64,000 nt of DNA from Dipylidium caninum (GCA_017562135.1 QEYB01000282.1:1135501-1199500); one strand, 5' to 3'; shown: positions 29,197-43,000, numbered from the stretch's first letter. The notes: generated by a model not told the origin, from the sequence alone. Translations and numbers: made by a program.

Positions 29197-29989
29197 TCAT
29201 CCGACTGTATTAACAATGTTGTGTATACTTTCTGAGTAAATATAAATCGCTTTTGTATAAGTTGGAGTAAGGGTTGTTGTATATTTTGCCAAGTAACTTA
29301 TTCTGTGGTCCACTCGTTGACGACGTGAGGCATTTTATGCAGACTTTGTGGCAGAACAGACGCAAGCCCAGTTGGTACGCCTTTTTTCTTCCCGTTTTAT
29401 CATGTCACCAGTTCTTTTCGTATTTGCTTGATGATGTCCCAGCGGTCCATCCTAGAGCCCTTTATATTATGCAAGTGATTTGCTGCTGATAAATTTGTTC
29501 TATCTTGGCTAATTGTTCATTTTGTCATGGTTTTCTGCTGGCATGCGTTCGTAATGTATCAACATCGAAGGCGGCAAAAGAACCACCGACGTTAGACGTT
29601 TTTCTCCCAACTGAAAGTGTTCTTACGTCCATATGAATGCATTTGGCAAGTTAAGTCACTTAAAATGGGCTCCTTCACGTTTCTCTGGTGAAAAGCTCCC
29701 AAAAACTGTATTATGGGCAATGATATCACTTAGCTAGAAGGGTTAGAGGGGATCTTTTAACCTCCGTGCCTCGGAGATCCCAGTGGTAAATGTTGAAGCT
29801 TAAGGAATTTGCTGCGATTGTATAAAACGACACCCCGTGTATACGACGCAATTGGCAAAAGGAGCTCTGCCTTAGAAGAAGAAGAAGAAGGCGAGGAGGA
29901 GGAGTTAGTTTTCACTACTGAGATCAGTGGGGAGTGGCAACAATAAACCCCTTCGATCGTGGTTTTGAACATGCATGGGGGCTGTGATA

Positions 29990-30012
29990 CTGCTGCTGCT
30001 GCTGCTGCTGCT
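29990..30012. repeat. CTG/GCT trinucleotide microsatellite
   Basis: About seven to eight CTG units. Read as codons they give short poly-Ala or poly-Leu runs; I do not treat these as coding. Confidence 0.9.
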
Positions 30013-30099
30013 AACCGCGAAAACACACAGGCATTGGGACAATTGCGTTGTGTGCAGCTGCGTGGACGAGGCGATTGCGTCATTCAGTGCGTACAACCG

Positions 30100-30118
30100 A
30101 TTGGCCGCCTGCCATTGG
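30100..30118. promoter_or_regulatory. Paired inverted CCAAT boxes upstream of the intronless gene
   Basis: ATTGG occurs at 30100-30104 and 30114-30118, 14 nt apart, in a G+C-rich stretch about 340 bp before the ATG at 30452. Paired inverted CCAAT boxes are typical NF-Y sites in TATA-less animal promoters. The motifs are seen; function is inferred. Confidence 0.35.
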
Positions 30119-30451
30119 TCGGGCCGAAAGAAAGACGGACAGGCGGTGGTGGTGCTGGCCCTCGGTCCCATTGATTTGGGGGGCGGAAACTAGCCTCCAA
30201 CGCGAACGGGCGCATGCGGGCGGGAGCAGAACGCATCGCCTGCCACTCTGACTCTGCGTGGATTTCGGCTCCAGCCCTCGCAGCAACATCATCATCTCCC
30301 CGCTCTTACAACCTGCTCCCGCATTTCTCGTACACACCCGCACCTGCACTCGCACCCGAATGGGGACGACTACCAGTCTACACAGAAAATGTAACTGTGG
30401 AAGTCTTCTGTTTGCCAAGTCTACTTTGTGTGCCCAAGTGAACTACTAAGG

Positions 30452-32026
30452 ATGTTGAATTTAAACTCTTCTCAGCTGCTTTCAGACAACGCAGTAGTGG
30501 ATGAGGAAGAGGATGAGGAGGAGGAGGAGGCGGAGGCGGAGGCGGAGGTGGAAGAGGTGTACTTGAGGGGGAGCGGTGGGATCCAACGGCCCGAATCGTC
30601 CTCGAGCCTACAATTGTCGTCACTGGTGCCTGTAGTGCTCATCCACGGATGGTTGCTGTCATTCTCGCATTATATCGCCCTCTACTCCATGCTGACGGCC
30701 CGGCTGGGCACCCGCTGCGACTGCCGAAAGTTGAGAGCCAAATCAGAAGTTGTTCGACGCCGAAGTGTGAACTATGCCCGCAGGTGCCAAGACACCCTCC
30801 TACCCATTGTTAACAAAGTTGGGGTAACACTTCTCAGCCTTTCGGCAAATTTCTCCCAGTTAAGTGCGGAGAGTATTCGCTTGTCGCAACGCAGCAGACG
30901 GAAGTCAAACCTCGAGGACTACTGCCGCTTATTCTTCCTCCACTGCACATGTCTTGAGTTTTTCATCGGTCAGTTATTGCGAACGGCCTCGTTATTTCAC
31001 TCCTTTTCCCTCAACATCGGTAGATCGCTGACAAGTTCACTAGTCTCTCCGCCGCCGAATTTTATCTATTCCGGACTTGCAGAGGTGGAAAGACCGAAGA
31101 AGAAACGCCCTCAATTACTGTCGCGACGAGGTCGAGATGACAGTAAAGCCCACGTCAATGAATCGCTCCCGGGTGTGGAGCTGGAATTGGCCTCTCGAAC
31201 TAGCCTTGGTCCATCTCCAAGTGACGATCATGAAACCTTCTCCAGTGACCATTCTCATCCCACTGCTGCATCTCCCGATTGTTTGTCCCAACAGGACAAT
31301 CAAAATTCTTGCGATGGTGGAAATTGTAAGCCTTCTTCCTCCATTTGTGAGGCCACTTCTATTCCGTCTACCGTAGTCAACCAAGCATCATCAAGGCAAA
31401 ACGTTGAAAGGAAGAAGAAGCTCAACCATCCTGTTCACCTCCCCCAAAGTGAATACAAAAAACGTATTATAGAATCGGACACGGAATGTCTCGAGAAGTT
31501 GGTCAACGACATACGCCTTGTACGGGGAATGATTGTGGAAATTCAGACGACTGTGCCGGTGTATCCATGGACGAATTGTGAGAAGATCAATGCAAGTCCG
31601 AATGGGGATAAGGAGATAAGCCTCACTGAGAATATCTGTGAAATGGTGGAGGGATTGCAAGGCCAGAGTGATGCTGATTACAACAACAATGGAACTATGA
31701 GTAACGAAGGTGGAAACGGCAAATCGGAGATCGGACGACTTCCTCTAGGTCATATAAAACAGCAGCCACGGCTATGTCACTGCCTTTCTTCTTCACGATG
31801 GTGGCTGCCAAGTCGACAAAAGCCACGTCTGCCGATTAGGGCACAACGCAGAGGTCAGTTGAGGCGAGTGACGGATGGATTTGAGGAGAAGAGTCAGGAG
31901 GACGATGAGACCGTGGTGAGTAAACGCCTCCGCCGGAAACAATACATATGCCTAAGCTTCATCATTGCCATATCAATAGGATTATTTGGATCAGCTCTGG
32001 GATCGTGTATCTACCTGCTTACCTAA
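30452..32026 (+). CDS. Unrecognised 524-residue acidic, tail-anchored membrane protein (single exon)
   Basis: One uninterrupted frame runs from an ATG at 30452 to TAA at 32024-32026. It is the longest open frame in the window and the only intronless gene. Visible features: a Glu-rich acidic run at residues about 16-36; a hydrophobic stretch at about 55-80; a Cys/Arg-rich region with hydrophobic helices at about 85-200; a long Ser/Pro/Asn-rich middle; and a final 20-25 residue transmembrane segment (CLSFIIAISIGLFGSALG) preceded by RLRRK and followed by only a few residues. That end suggests a C-tail-anchored protein facing the cytosol. I do not recognise the family. A 5' exon or a retrocopy origin is possible. 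Confidence 0.7.
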   Translation: MLNLNSSQLLSDNAVVDEEEDEEEEEAEAEAEVEEVYLRGSGGIQRPESSSSLQLSSLVPVVLIHGWLLSFSHYIALYSMLTARLGTRCDCRKLRAKSEVVRRRSVNYARRCQDTLLPIVNKVGVTLLSLSANFSQLSAESIRLSQRSRRKSNLEDYCRLFFLHCTCLEFFIGQLLRTASLFHSFSLNIGRSLTSSLVSPPPNFIYSGLAEVERPKKKRPQLLSRRGRDDSKAHVNESLPGVELELASRTSLGPSPSDDHETFSSDHSHPTAASPDCLSQQDNQNSCDGGNCKPSSSICEATSIPSTVVNQASSRQNVERKKKLNHPVHLPQSEYKKRIIESDTECLEKLVNDIRLVRGMIVEIQTTVPVYPWTNCEKINASPNGDKEISLTENICEMVEGLQGQSDADYNNNGTMSNEGGNGKSEIGRLPLGHIKQQPRLCHCLSSSRWWLPSRQKPRLPIRAQRRGQLRRVTDGFEEKSQEDDETVVSKRLRRKQYICLSFIIAISIGLFGSALGSCIYLLT

Positions 32027-34049
32027 GGTGATCCTCTTCCCCCCCCCTCCCCCTCCTCAATCCACCCACACGCGATTTTACTTATCTCTGCCTTTTTCCT
32101 CTCTCCACCCTTCAAATCCTGGGCCTCCTTTTCAGTCTCACTGAGCGATTCAAAGCCCGTTAGTCGAACACCTTCCGTGTTACCGCTACAAAACAACAGC
32201 GATTGCGAGCTTGGCGTGCACGCAGCGTCTTGCCGAACAATTTTTATTTTTTAACACACTTTTGTACTATAAAAAGGAATGTGTTTATGTCAATATATCC
32301 ACCTGTTTGTGTGTGTGTATGCACGGGGCCGGATCTGTGTGATACGAGTATCCATGGGAAAACCGCGTCCCCATGAAGCCTTTTTAAATTATAATGCATG
32401 CGTTTTCGTGATTTACGCTCATTCGCAATCGTCGTGGTCACCTCCATAGCTGATGATCGAATGGCCACGAATGCGGAGCTTCAATTCAGGCGGCCGGTTA
32501 GGCTGACTCCAAAACACACTTAATTACTTCCAGCCAGTAGACTTTACTGTTATTTCAACTGTGAATTTTCTGTTGCTTTATTATACGCTGAGAGTGGATA
32601 TATGGAGGATTGTGCATCCACAGCCGAATGCCAAAAAGAGAAAAATAAATTAGCGATAGACCTTTTTTTCCTCACTGGTTAAATGCGCTTTACTAAGTAG
32701 TCGTCGATAAAAAGAGAAATGACAGGCAAAATTCACGGAGACGTTTGGTTGCATTAATGAGGAACACAAAAGTAGCAAGGGAAGCTGTTTCGAATATGCC
32801 ATTCGTTTTAAGAAACAAAATAGTATTGCATTCCGTAATCGTCCCGATGATTAGCTGCCTGGCCAAGGAGTGAACTTGCTAGTCTATGGAAATCGGTAGT
32901 GGAGTTATTGACGGGGTCGGTTTCAGTTCTTCGATATTAAACAGCACCAAGCCCATGTCATATAATAAGGCAGTGACTCTAATAGGAGAATATTCAGTCC
33001 AAATAGCCAGTATTTTGTTGAAGATCAAATTTCTTTGAAAAATTACCTGTTTTGAATAAGAATCCTAAATTTCGGTGTCGACGTATTTTTTGAAATATAG
33101 ATTGCTCTCAATCATGAGATTGGCTGGTAAAAGTCAAGATTTTGTTCCTCTGTTGCCTTACCAAACGGGTCGAAATCGGCAAAGTAAGATGATCAAAGGA
33201 AGATAATCAAATGCATCAAGAATAAATGACGTTATAAGACCCAGGAGCTGCAGACATGTATTAATCCTGCCTTAATAAGCCCAAGCGATGGAATTATCTT
33301 CGTCTTTGTTTTACTTATAATATGGAACTACTCTATTTATCTGAATATGCAGAATTGGAAAAACGAATTTCAGTATCGCTTGAAGATATAGAGTTGAATG
33401 GTTTGTAACAGAATCATGTGGAGGTTTCATATTTAAGGAAATGGTTCAAAAATGGTTATTGGTTTATCACAGTTGCTATCTCAATCTACTTATATCAAGG
33501 CACGCAGCACGAAATTCGTCCAAAGGAGGCACCGACCTGGTAATACAAAACTTTCCAGCAAATGGCATGTCGATTTGAGCATTACGCGTATCGGGCCCCG
33601 AGAACAGCCCACAACTGTGCGGCGAAGATATATAATAGACGGTCATTACAATCTGCAATTATTCTTCACGTTCCAATGATTAGGGGATACGCGAATAAAA
33701 ATCTAGTACTCGAAGGAGCTCCAATAGAACTTATATAAACAGTGACAAGCTACTCTATTTATTTCTCCCTTTTTTAATCGTCACGAGAAAAGGATAATTA
33801 ACCGATTTGTCGTTACTTACATACTACAATGTGATTCGCCGCCACTTTTGGAATTAATACACATCGGCCTCTCAGGTTTCAAAACTTAAAATATGAATAA
33901 TATCCTTGCACCATGTAGTTTTGGTTTCACGAGGGAAAATCTTTTAACTGAAATCGTTTATAATGAACTAAAATGTCATTCTGCGTACGACCTTCACATT
34001 GATAACTTATATAAACCCGCATACATAGTCATAGATACCAGCAGCGTAA
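32027..34049. other. Intergenic interval before IFT140
   Basis: About 2 kb. It begins with a C-rich tract just after the stop at 32026 and becomes A+T rich. A 75-codon frame at 33452-33679 shows no recognisable domain and is not supported as a gene. Nothing else is visible. Confidence 0.6.
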
Positions 34050-37000
34050 ATGTCCCTATATTATAGCACAAAATTGCGTAATATTGGTGGACCTGTTACA
34101 TTTATTTCATGGCATAATGGCCAGTCGAAATTGGCTGTTGCTTCTAACACTTTTCCCAGTGGTTCCGAATTATTGATAACAAATAAGAATGTAAATCATT
34201 TTACCAATAATAAATAGACTCATGTCACCGGAACAAAATTTGCATATGCGAAAAGGATATGTTTATTGTCATGGCATCCGGCAGAGCTCAGAATTGCCAT
34301 CGGATGGGAGGGCGAAGGCATATCGATTCTTGATACGGCTACCAATACAACAATGAACTTAAGTGACGTGACATACCATGTATCCACAATTGTCTGGTCC
34401 CCGCATGGCCGTATATTATTTGAAGCTGGGGAGAATGGTCAGTTATGCATGTGGGCTTCTTCCCCGACGGCCCCGGACCCGCATCAGATCCTTTCAACTT
34501 CTGTTGAAACACCCATATCGTCTCTTGTAGTGATTGAGATGAAAAGGTTTCAATAATACGATTATTTTGATTGTATAGTTTTAAGGATGCAGATTCGAAT
34601 ATGCCGAATTTTTATAAAAGCCGTTGGCGGAAGTCTATTTCCACAAATCAACTAGCCGACGGCGCAATTTACCTCGGAGGATGTCGTGATGGTATGACAA
34701 ATTGAAAGTTTTTCCTATTAAATTTAGGAAACATTATTCGAATTGCTGGGGAGGTTTCATCAATTGGCCATAATATTGAAACGAGGACAGAGCGTCTTAC
34801 TGTTTTGGCACATCGTAACGCGCCCATCGTGAAGCTTTTGGTTGACATCACGAATAGAGTATTGCTTGTGATAACAGAGGATAACATATTGGTAGAATAT
34901 GAGATTGTAGATGATTCCTGCAAAGTTGTTACGGAACAAATTACGGTTAGCTGTTGGTTTTAGTAATTCAGAGATCGTGGGGCAGTATAATATTCTTCTC
35001 TGCGAGTATATGCCTTAGTATTTTGTTGGTCAAACCATACATTTGATTTTTGACTTAATATTTGATTTTACTCCTTTTTCTCACCACTCCCAACTTTTCC
35101 CTATTAAGCTCAAACTAGCCTCTCAGTTAAACGACCAGCCGAGTTTTATTTGGGCCGGAGAAATGATACTGGCAATGGCACTCGGTGAAAACTTGGTCCG
35201 CTTGTGGGATATTAAAAGATCGGATAATTACACTCTTACACCATGTCTTGGCGCTGATGTAGAAAAACGAAGTCCCATTGTGATAACAAAGTTGGCTTAT
35301 TGTCGCAATTACTGTAAGCCAGAAAAAATCGCCTAAATTACATAATTGCTTTCCCCAGGTCTCTTAGCTGTTGGCATGAACGATGGGCGAATAGCAGTGT
35401 GGAAACACATAGAAGCAAATAATAACAAGTACACAAACAGCGATGAGGCAGATCGTCAGGATGACTTTGACAAACCAGCCGTAGCAATTTTCAACAACAG
35501 TGAACCGGAATATTGTTGGTCCCCACAGCCGATTATCGACTTATTAGCGAATCACGGGGATGAAAATTTTCGTGATTCTACTAAAAATTTGTCTGTCAAC
35601 GCTCTCACTTGGGACCATGTAACAGGCGCGCTAGCAGCTAGCTATGTTTCTTCTGAGGATTATTTACCTGGTAAGCGTCTAAAATAAATAAATAGATGCC
35701 GACTTAATGGCAAGACATCGAATAATCGCAAATTTCTCAAAGTGATACTATCTTCACACTCAATTATGGTACACATTTCTAAGTCACACAAGGCTCTATC
35801 TGAGAAATACCAGAGATATTCTGATATGATTGAATTGTTTATCACCTCTGTAAACTGGCAATGTAAATGAAAACAAAAATTAACTTAGGAGCATTTTATT
35901 TGAACCCCTCGAACTTCTTACTGTCGTGCAGAGTTTCTGTCTCACATTATCATCAATGTTTAGTTAGATACGAAACTTTAAGGCTAAAGGCTAGGACGGC
36001 ATGTTTTTGACCGATCACGTCAATGTGATGCCTTCTCAACTGCTAATTTCAATGATGGTGTGTAAAAAATAGTGAGATTACAAACGTTGGCGTTGAGCCA
36101 TTAACTATTCCCTTGGATTTCTACATAATCATTATTTCTTTTACGTGACCTATAAACTTCAGTTTATAAATTGACCTGGCAAATTTTTTTGCACTTGAGT
36201 GGTATGCCACAACAATGTAAGGAAAAATATTCGTTTTACTCGATATCTGACGCGAGGATAGGACGACTGTAAGTAAAAGAACGCAATGGTAACCGGCATT
36301 TGCGTAGATTTGATCAAATGACCGGGCACATGAGTAAACCATGAATAAGTATATAATTGGAATCTGTTCGCATTCACCAGAAGATGCGGAGGAAAACATA
36401 AAATCTGTCCATTCCGCGTTCGTTCTCTCGCAACGCCCGCTGTGTGCAAACATCGGAGGAGGAGGAAGTGCCGTAGTACAGGTTTCCTCTCAGCGTATTG
36501 TTGTGGTCACATCAAATCCAGTGTATTTCACCAAACCGGGCGCTCCGGACCTCGCTTACGTGCGGACTGCACGGTCTGCTAATTCACTGGTCACCACAGG
36601 GCTAGAAAAATCTATCGAAACCACTGAAAGTGAAATTTTTGTGGAACAACAACTACAGAGTGTGTTTTGCACTCAGGTGAGTCTGGTTGTTTAAATATGT
36701 CATCCAATCTCAACAACAAGTCGCAAGTGATATAATCACAGTCGCTGTGGTGAAGAATATTAGTTTAAATTATATTATTGACCACCGTTTAAGCGGTAAT
36801 ACGATTTTGTTAAATGGTTAAAAACCTTAATGGAGCACAATCGGTTCCACTGACAGGTTTGCGCTTTTTAATAAGGGTGGATGGATGCAGCAGTTAAATT
36901 TCGAAGAAAGTGTTGTAATTTTTAGATATAACACAGGCGCACACAATCTCATTCCTTACTTACCCGCATAAAGCTTATCTTACTGTCTCTAAGATAGTCC

Positions 37001-40000
37001 GCAAATGCGCATGTTTACGTAGTTAAGCAGGGGAATTTAGTCGTTGTTTGTCATTAAGAGACTGTTTCATGTCTCATACTAATAGAAACACACTGATCGG
37101 TTTTGGTTGTAGAGTAAAATTTACCAAAATAAGATAATGACAGGCCGAAAAATCGCTCGTTATTCTCGTGAATAGCTGAGCTCATTCTCTGGTTTTCAAT
37201 TTTGGCTAATTAGGTTTACTTAAAAAGGATATCTAAATAATTGAAAGCGACTAATGAGGCAAAACACGAAACTTTTGTTTACTTAGTTACCCTTCCGTAT
37301 TGGTGGCGCCAATGGCAATGGTTAAATTAGCCAAATTTTATTTAGCAATGTAAAAGAGATTAAAATCTCTCGAGGCATACTTTAAAGGTGTCCCTTTTAA
37401 TGACAAATTTTAATAACATCTTAAGTTTCGTCAGTTATACAAAAAACAAACCTAACGCGCATTACTGAAGTGATAAAGCCTTCTTAACTAACTAATCTTC
37501 CACAGGAGACACTAATTTCCCTGGCGTGGTGTAACTGCATTAACCCTTTTTGTCCAAACTAATCACTCGCATATAACTCAAAATGTAAGGATGTTAACTA
37601 TCCACATGAATTTTCAGAAGGTTGATTTTCTTTTTCCATGCTCAACTGGTCGGTTTTGTTATTTTTTCTGCTGAAGGAGCATGTGGCAGTATGGGACGGC
37701 TACCACGTACAGGTCTTTAAACACAACTTTTCCCAACCCATTTCTCCTCTTTGTGAGTCCATTTCTTCTATTTATTTCATTATTCTAATACACTTTTCAG
37801 CTTTGTTAACACCTTTGTCGGCGTACAGTTCACATTCTTACTGTAAAGATAATGAAAGGCCATCGTAATCGTATTTAGAGTAAGTCGAGATCGTTCTGCG
37901 CACTAAAGCTTAAGAAGAGGTCTTCTTATCTCAAAACATTTCGAGTTTTATCGCCAAATGAATAATTAATTGACGCCCATAAAACTGTGTACCCCACTTC
38001 AGCCGTATTCGCCTGTGAAGTTGAACTCGTCGGAATGCACGAGCAGAGCGTCGTAATGCGTGAAGAGCGCCAAATTCAGATACGCAACTTACAAGTTAGT
38101 TGTCTCTTGAGTGACCAACTCGTTTCACTCGTAGGGGACAGTGAAGCAACTCATTAACATCCCCGAATCAAACGGATCAATCTCCCGTATCTCCACATGC
38201 AACGGTTTTATGGCCTGTCTTACGGAATCCGGAGTTCTGAAAATGTTTGATTTGACACAAAAGTTAGTTGGTATAACCACTCAGGAGGTGATAACTCGGC
38301 TTACTTTAGGGAAGCTAAACAGATGTACTTGCCAAAGTCACTAAAGAGCATCCTCCCAGCCGATGCTAGCGGCGTGAAAGAAGAACAGCCGGCGGTGCGG
38401 GTGATGTGGCTGTCGGTGAATAGCAATGCTACTGCCGTAGCCTTTACTCTCGGCTCTGAGGCGCCTCTACACTGCGATTCGAGAATTTTCATATGGCAAG
38501 TAGAGTCAGATAGGATGCTGGTTTTTGACCTAGCAATTGGTAAAGTTACACCCCTGGCAGATGCAGACGCTGGAGCCCAGGCCGAGGGTAATTTGGAGGC
38601 TCGAGGTGAGTTAACTCAGGGCTCTGACGTTGTTAGCATGTGCTGCCCATGAAGCGCCTTCATGAATAACCACCAGTTTGATAGCATGAATTGCTGACCA
38701 TGCTGACGGCTGGCTTTGGCCCCTAACATATTAGGTTGAAAAATACGAAATGGACGTTGAAAATAATAGAAAATAAGAGCGCAATTTTCCAGATCAGGTA
38801 TTATCTTCAGTGTAAATAACTTCCACTGACACCTACGACTTTCAGCCAGCGACTGGACAAGTCATAAATGCCTCTTTAAAAACAGCCATTATTTTTATCT
38901 TTGGCAGTAGATTAAAAATCTTTTATAGTTTTAATTTGTTTAGCGTATTAATTTTCCCAAAGGCAATTTGTATTTACGAAAAACATAATAAGTGGCCATA
39001 GAAATGTTTGGTGATGAATATGAGGACGTGTTAAAACGTCACACTGAGGCGAAGTTAGTTAATCTGTCAACAGCAAGTGAGGTTTCGTTTGGTCTTCGTG
39101 CCTTATCATTCTGCAAAATTTGGCCGAACCGACTTAAAAACGCTGGTTGCTTTACCTTCATAAGTTTCTTCTCATGCCTGATATCAACATCCTCACGGCA
39201 ATGGAATTCCGCTGCAGTTAACTTTTATTTTTTCAATGAAACTTTGCCTTAGGGGATGGATCCTGATCTGCCCATTTGCTTGATTGTTTTCGGTTTCCCA
39301 ACAAAATCCCCTTTTCATCGCAACTGATGATTTGGTGTAAAAGTGGCGACAGTCAAGGACACCGGCTCGGTCCTACGCTCGGTTGATCGTCGCCAGTTGC
39401 CTCTGTTCGTGTGGCCGACACACTGGAGGCCTATCTTTTGCCTCTTCATTTATCGTACGCAGACGTTTTTCCAACACAACCGTAGTCGTATGAGGAGCTA
39501 ATTCCTGTCTGGTTCACACCCAAATTCACTAAAAGTTTTGCGTGTGTGTTTGGGTCCAGTTTCACAATCGTCGTCCGTAATTTCTCCTTCACGTTGTCAA
39601 CGCGGGCTGGTGGTTGTCTTCCTCTAAGCGAGGCTCCGAATGCCTCATTGACGTTTCTCGCAGCTTGTAGTGCTGCGTCATGATTAAATTTAGTGTCGTA
39701 TAAGAAAAGTGGGTGTAATTCGACTTTTGTTTTCATTTGAGTTCCATGAAAAAAAATAAAATAAAAATGACTGAAACTTTATATCCGCGTTACAAAGTAT
39801 CTCTCTTAGTCGTAGCTGGACAGTGACTAAACAAAAACGTCCGTTTCATGATTCCCAAAGTAATTCTACTTATTTCTATTTGTTGGTAATATTGTGTGAG
39901 GAGTAGTATAAGTCGCTTAATTTTTAACTGCAGCGAAATACGGTGTTATATGACTTTTAGACTGTGAGCAGAAAACCCTTTCAAGCATTAGACAAATGAC

Positions 40001-43000
40001 TTCAGAAGCGTTGCGCGGACTCTACCCGCTGAGACACTACTGGGACCTCTACGATTGTCGCCTTCTGGTGGTTGAGGCAGCAAAACTACCTTCAGAGGAA
40101 TGTCAGATTGATTGTGAACCAACTTACGAAACTTCTAAATCAAACAACAAAAGTCTGTCACATAATGCCCGGAAGCCCTTGAAGTCGTCAAAAAGTTACG
40201 GAACAGGCATTTATGATTCAGTCAGTCGGCGTAAACTTTTTGCGGCTTCAACACCTTCACATCACTGGGAGCTTTAGTTAAATAAACTCTCTTTTAGGCA
40301 CAGAAGGTAGCTGTCGCATTCTTCGTGAGTCCCGAGCAAAAGAGTATAATTGTACAAGAGTCCTTTCACCTCGAGGCTACCTACGCCAACTTGATTGGCG
40401 TCGAAGTCCCTTACTTCTATTTCATTACCAAAGTAAGTTTATATCTTGACAGTAACGCTATAATTACTCGCTTTTTCGCTCCAACTACGACCTAAAAATG
40501 CATGACGCGCGTAATAGAACTAGGCTGGAAACTATGAATCGGGCCTTGGGTATAAGTATAAAATAAAAGGCAGAATCTGCCACATTATTTAGTATATTCA
40601 AATGAAATCGCGTCCATTGACATCTGCCACTTTGTGCTAACGATTGGGCAAGTGATATGTGTCTTTTGAAAAAATTTATTTTTTTAAAGTTAATAAAAGA
40701 TGCAAAGTCCTTTGAAATATCATTTTGGTAATGCTATTTTTTCTTCTCTTAAAAACTAATTGTAATTATTGAAAAAGGCAATAAATGTTCGGTGAAATGA
40801 CGGGTAGTGAATGCGGAGGATGTGATAAAATTTTTCCTGTGTGGCATCAATTTTCTGCACGACATCTGAACTCCGCCGCGATTTGGGTTTCATTTTGCGG
40901 TGGTCGGAAAGGAATGGCGGACGACCACCCCTCGACCATTCCAACATATGTTTTCACCATAATTCCTTTTGATGAAATTTTCGCTTAGAGGTGTGTCCTG
41001 AGGGTGTATTCTTATCCGCCTATTTGCGATATCTCCTTTTTGATTAGCACACAAAATCTACTTTTCACCGGAAATGATAATCTGTTGTAAAGATACAGCG
41101 ACAGTCGTGGATTGCAAAGGAAGCTACAAAGGCGCTCAGTTGCCTCTGTTCGGATGGGCGGCACACATGAGTCAAATTGCTTTTTACTTTATCACCTTTT
41201 GTACGCAGATTTGGTTTTAACACACCCGTGTGAATGGTTATTTTCTATTTGGGCGCGAGTTCACGAATAGTTGTGGGTATGTGGATCGGATTTTCCCAAT
41301 TGTTTCCCTTAATTCCCCCTCACCGTTGCCAACACGAGCCGGTGGTGGTCCTCCTGGAGACGAGGCTCCTCCTCCTCCTTTACGATACTCAAATTGCCAG
41401 AACGAAATGGTTGCAACCAACAGGGAGCACTTTTTTCTTATTAGTGATGAATCCATCTCCTCGAAGCTTGTTGCGCTTAACTATAATTCACTTTGAAATC
41501 ATATAAGAAAAGTGTGTATAAATCGCGTTTTTTTTCCAATCTAATTGCGGCAAAAAAAAACAAAATAAAATTGGGTGAACACACGAAAAGTGTTACAGAA
41601 GGAGTGAGAGCGCACGTTGCAAGGCATCTGGTTTAGTAGCAAATGGCCACAGACTAAACAAAAACTCCCGTTTCAGAGCTTCCAACTCAAAAATAAATCC
41701 CGAGTAAATTTGTCAAAGAATGTGAAGGAAAAAATAAACATGTAAACATAACAACTACACGTCTTGTAAAACAATTACCGCACACTTAACTCTCGATATG
41801 TGAATCTTCACTTAAGAAGTTGTGGATTTTGTAGAAATATGTCGGAAAACTAACTCACCCTTCTAGACCGGCGTCGTTTCAAATGAGTCCGCGGACTTGA
41901 GCATGAAGCTGCGACCTAACAATCCGCCACTTCGCCATTTGAGTCGTCGAGTAATGCGTGAATTTAGGGGTCTTGAAACCGCCGACTCGTCAACACGAGA
42001 CGCCATTCTTAACTTCAGTTTCTACCTGGCTCATGGTGAGATGGACGCTGCATTCAAGTCCATGAGATTGATTCGAAGCACTGCCGTGTGGAAGGTAAAC
42101 CACCAATGTTTCCTCCTCGTCTTTCGCCTCTTCATCTTCCGCCTCATCCCCATCCTCCTTCTCTTGGTCCTCTTCCCTCCCTCCTTCTTCCCCTCCTCTC
42201 CCTCCGCCTCCTCCTTCTCCTCCTCTTCATTTTCCCCTCCCTCCTCCTCCCCTTACTGCCTGTCTAGAATATGGCCAAAATGTGCGTTATCACCAGACGA
42301 CTAAATGTTGGCCTCCTGTGTTTGGGCAAAATGGGCAATGCATCGGGTGCAGCGATGTTTAGAGACTTTCGGAACGGAGACAACTGCCTAACTGCTCAAG
42401 CCGGCGAATTGGCACTACAATTGGGCATGATGGTACGGTGAGCCTTTACCACTCTTACCTCACTCCTGTCTGCAGGCAGAAGCCGAAAGCCTCTTCATCG
42501 AGGCTGGAAGATGGGATTTAGTCGCTAAATTATATCGCAGCATGGGACGTTGGAAGGAGGCTCTGAATGTCGTTGAAAAGCACAACCGAGTTCAACTAAG
42601 AAGCACTCACTTTGCCTGCGCGTTAGAGTTAAGGAAGAAGGGTTACATTAACGAGGCGATCAACCAGTATGTACCAACTCTGCGTTGTCCCTTAATGCTC
42701 CTTTACAGTTTTGTTCAGTCGAATACTCATCAAGTGGAAGTTCCACGAATGTTGATGAACTCGCCGGCGAAATTGGAGGCATTTGTTAACTCCCATCCCT
42801 CCAAGTAAGGCTCGAATAGCCTGGTTAAGTCAAGTAGAGAACTGCAGCACTGGTGGGCACAGAGTCTCGAGGCGAGAGGACAATTGCAAGACGCCGAAAA
42901 ATATATTACAGTCGAGTGAAGGACTACGTTTCTCTGGTGCGAGTCTACTGTTGTCAAGGTGAGGAAAAGGCGGCTCTCGACTTGTGCAATGAAACAGGCG

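Larger units (their letters stand above)
29197..30451. other. Intergenic: NUP160 3' end and GC-rich leader of the intronless gene
   Basis: About 29197-29750 should hold the NUP160 3' UTR, with an AGTAAA-type signal near 29235. From about 29860 the sequence becomes G+C rich, with GAA/GAG and CTG runs. Many overlapping frames stay open there, as expected for G+C-rich repeats. No gene is supported. Confidence 0.6.

Noticed and set aside
29757..30441. Several overlapping open frames on both strands with Ala, Leu or Ser runs
   Set aside because: They come from trinucleotide repeats and G+C-rich sequence; all frames stay open together and none shows a domain.
30614..30650. An alpha/beta-hydrolase-like PVVLIHGW string in the intronless protein
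   Set aside because: There is no GxSxG nucleophile elbow or Asp/His partner in the right order; probably a chance match in a hydrophobic stretch.
37801..37866. Extra IFT140 exon after the acceptor at 37800
   Set aside because: It has no usable donor and runs to a stop. Joining 37752 directly to 38003 keeps frame and matches the family.
42863..42910. A 48-nt intron (GT at 42864, AG at 42911) that would remove the IFT140 frame break
   Set aside because: It would delete SLEARGQLQDAEKYYS-type residues that align well with the family, and the phases do not need it; a 2-nt surplus is simpler.
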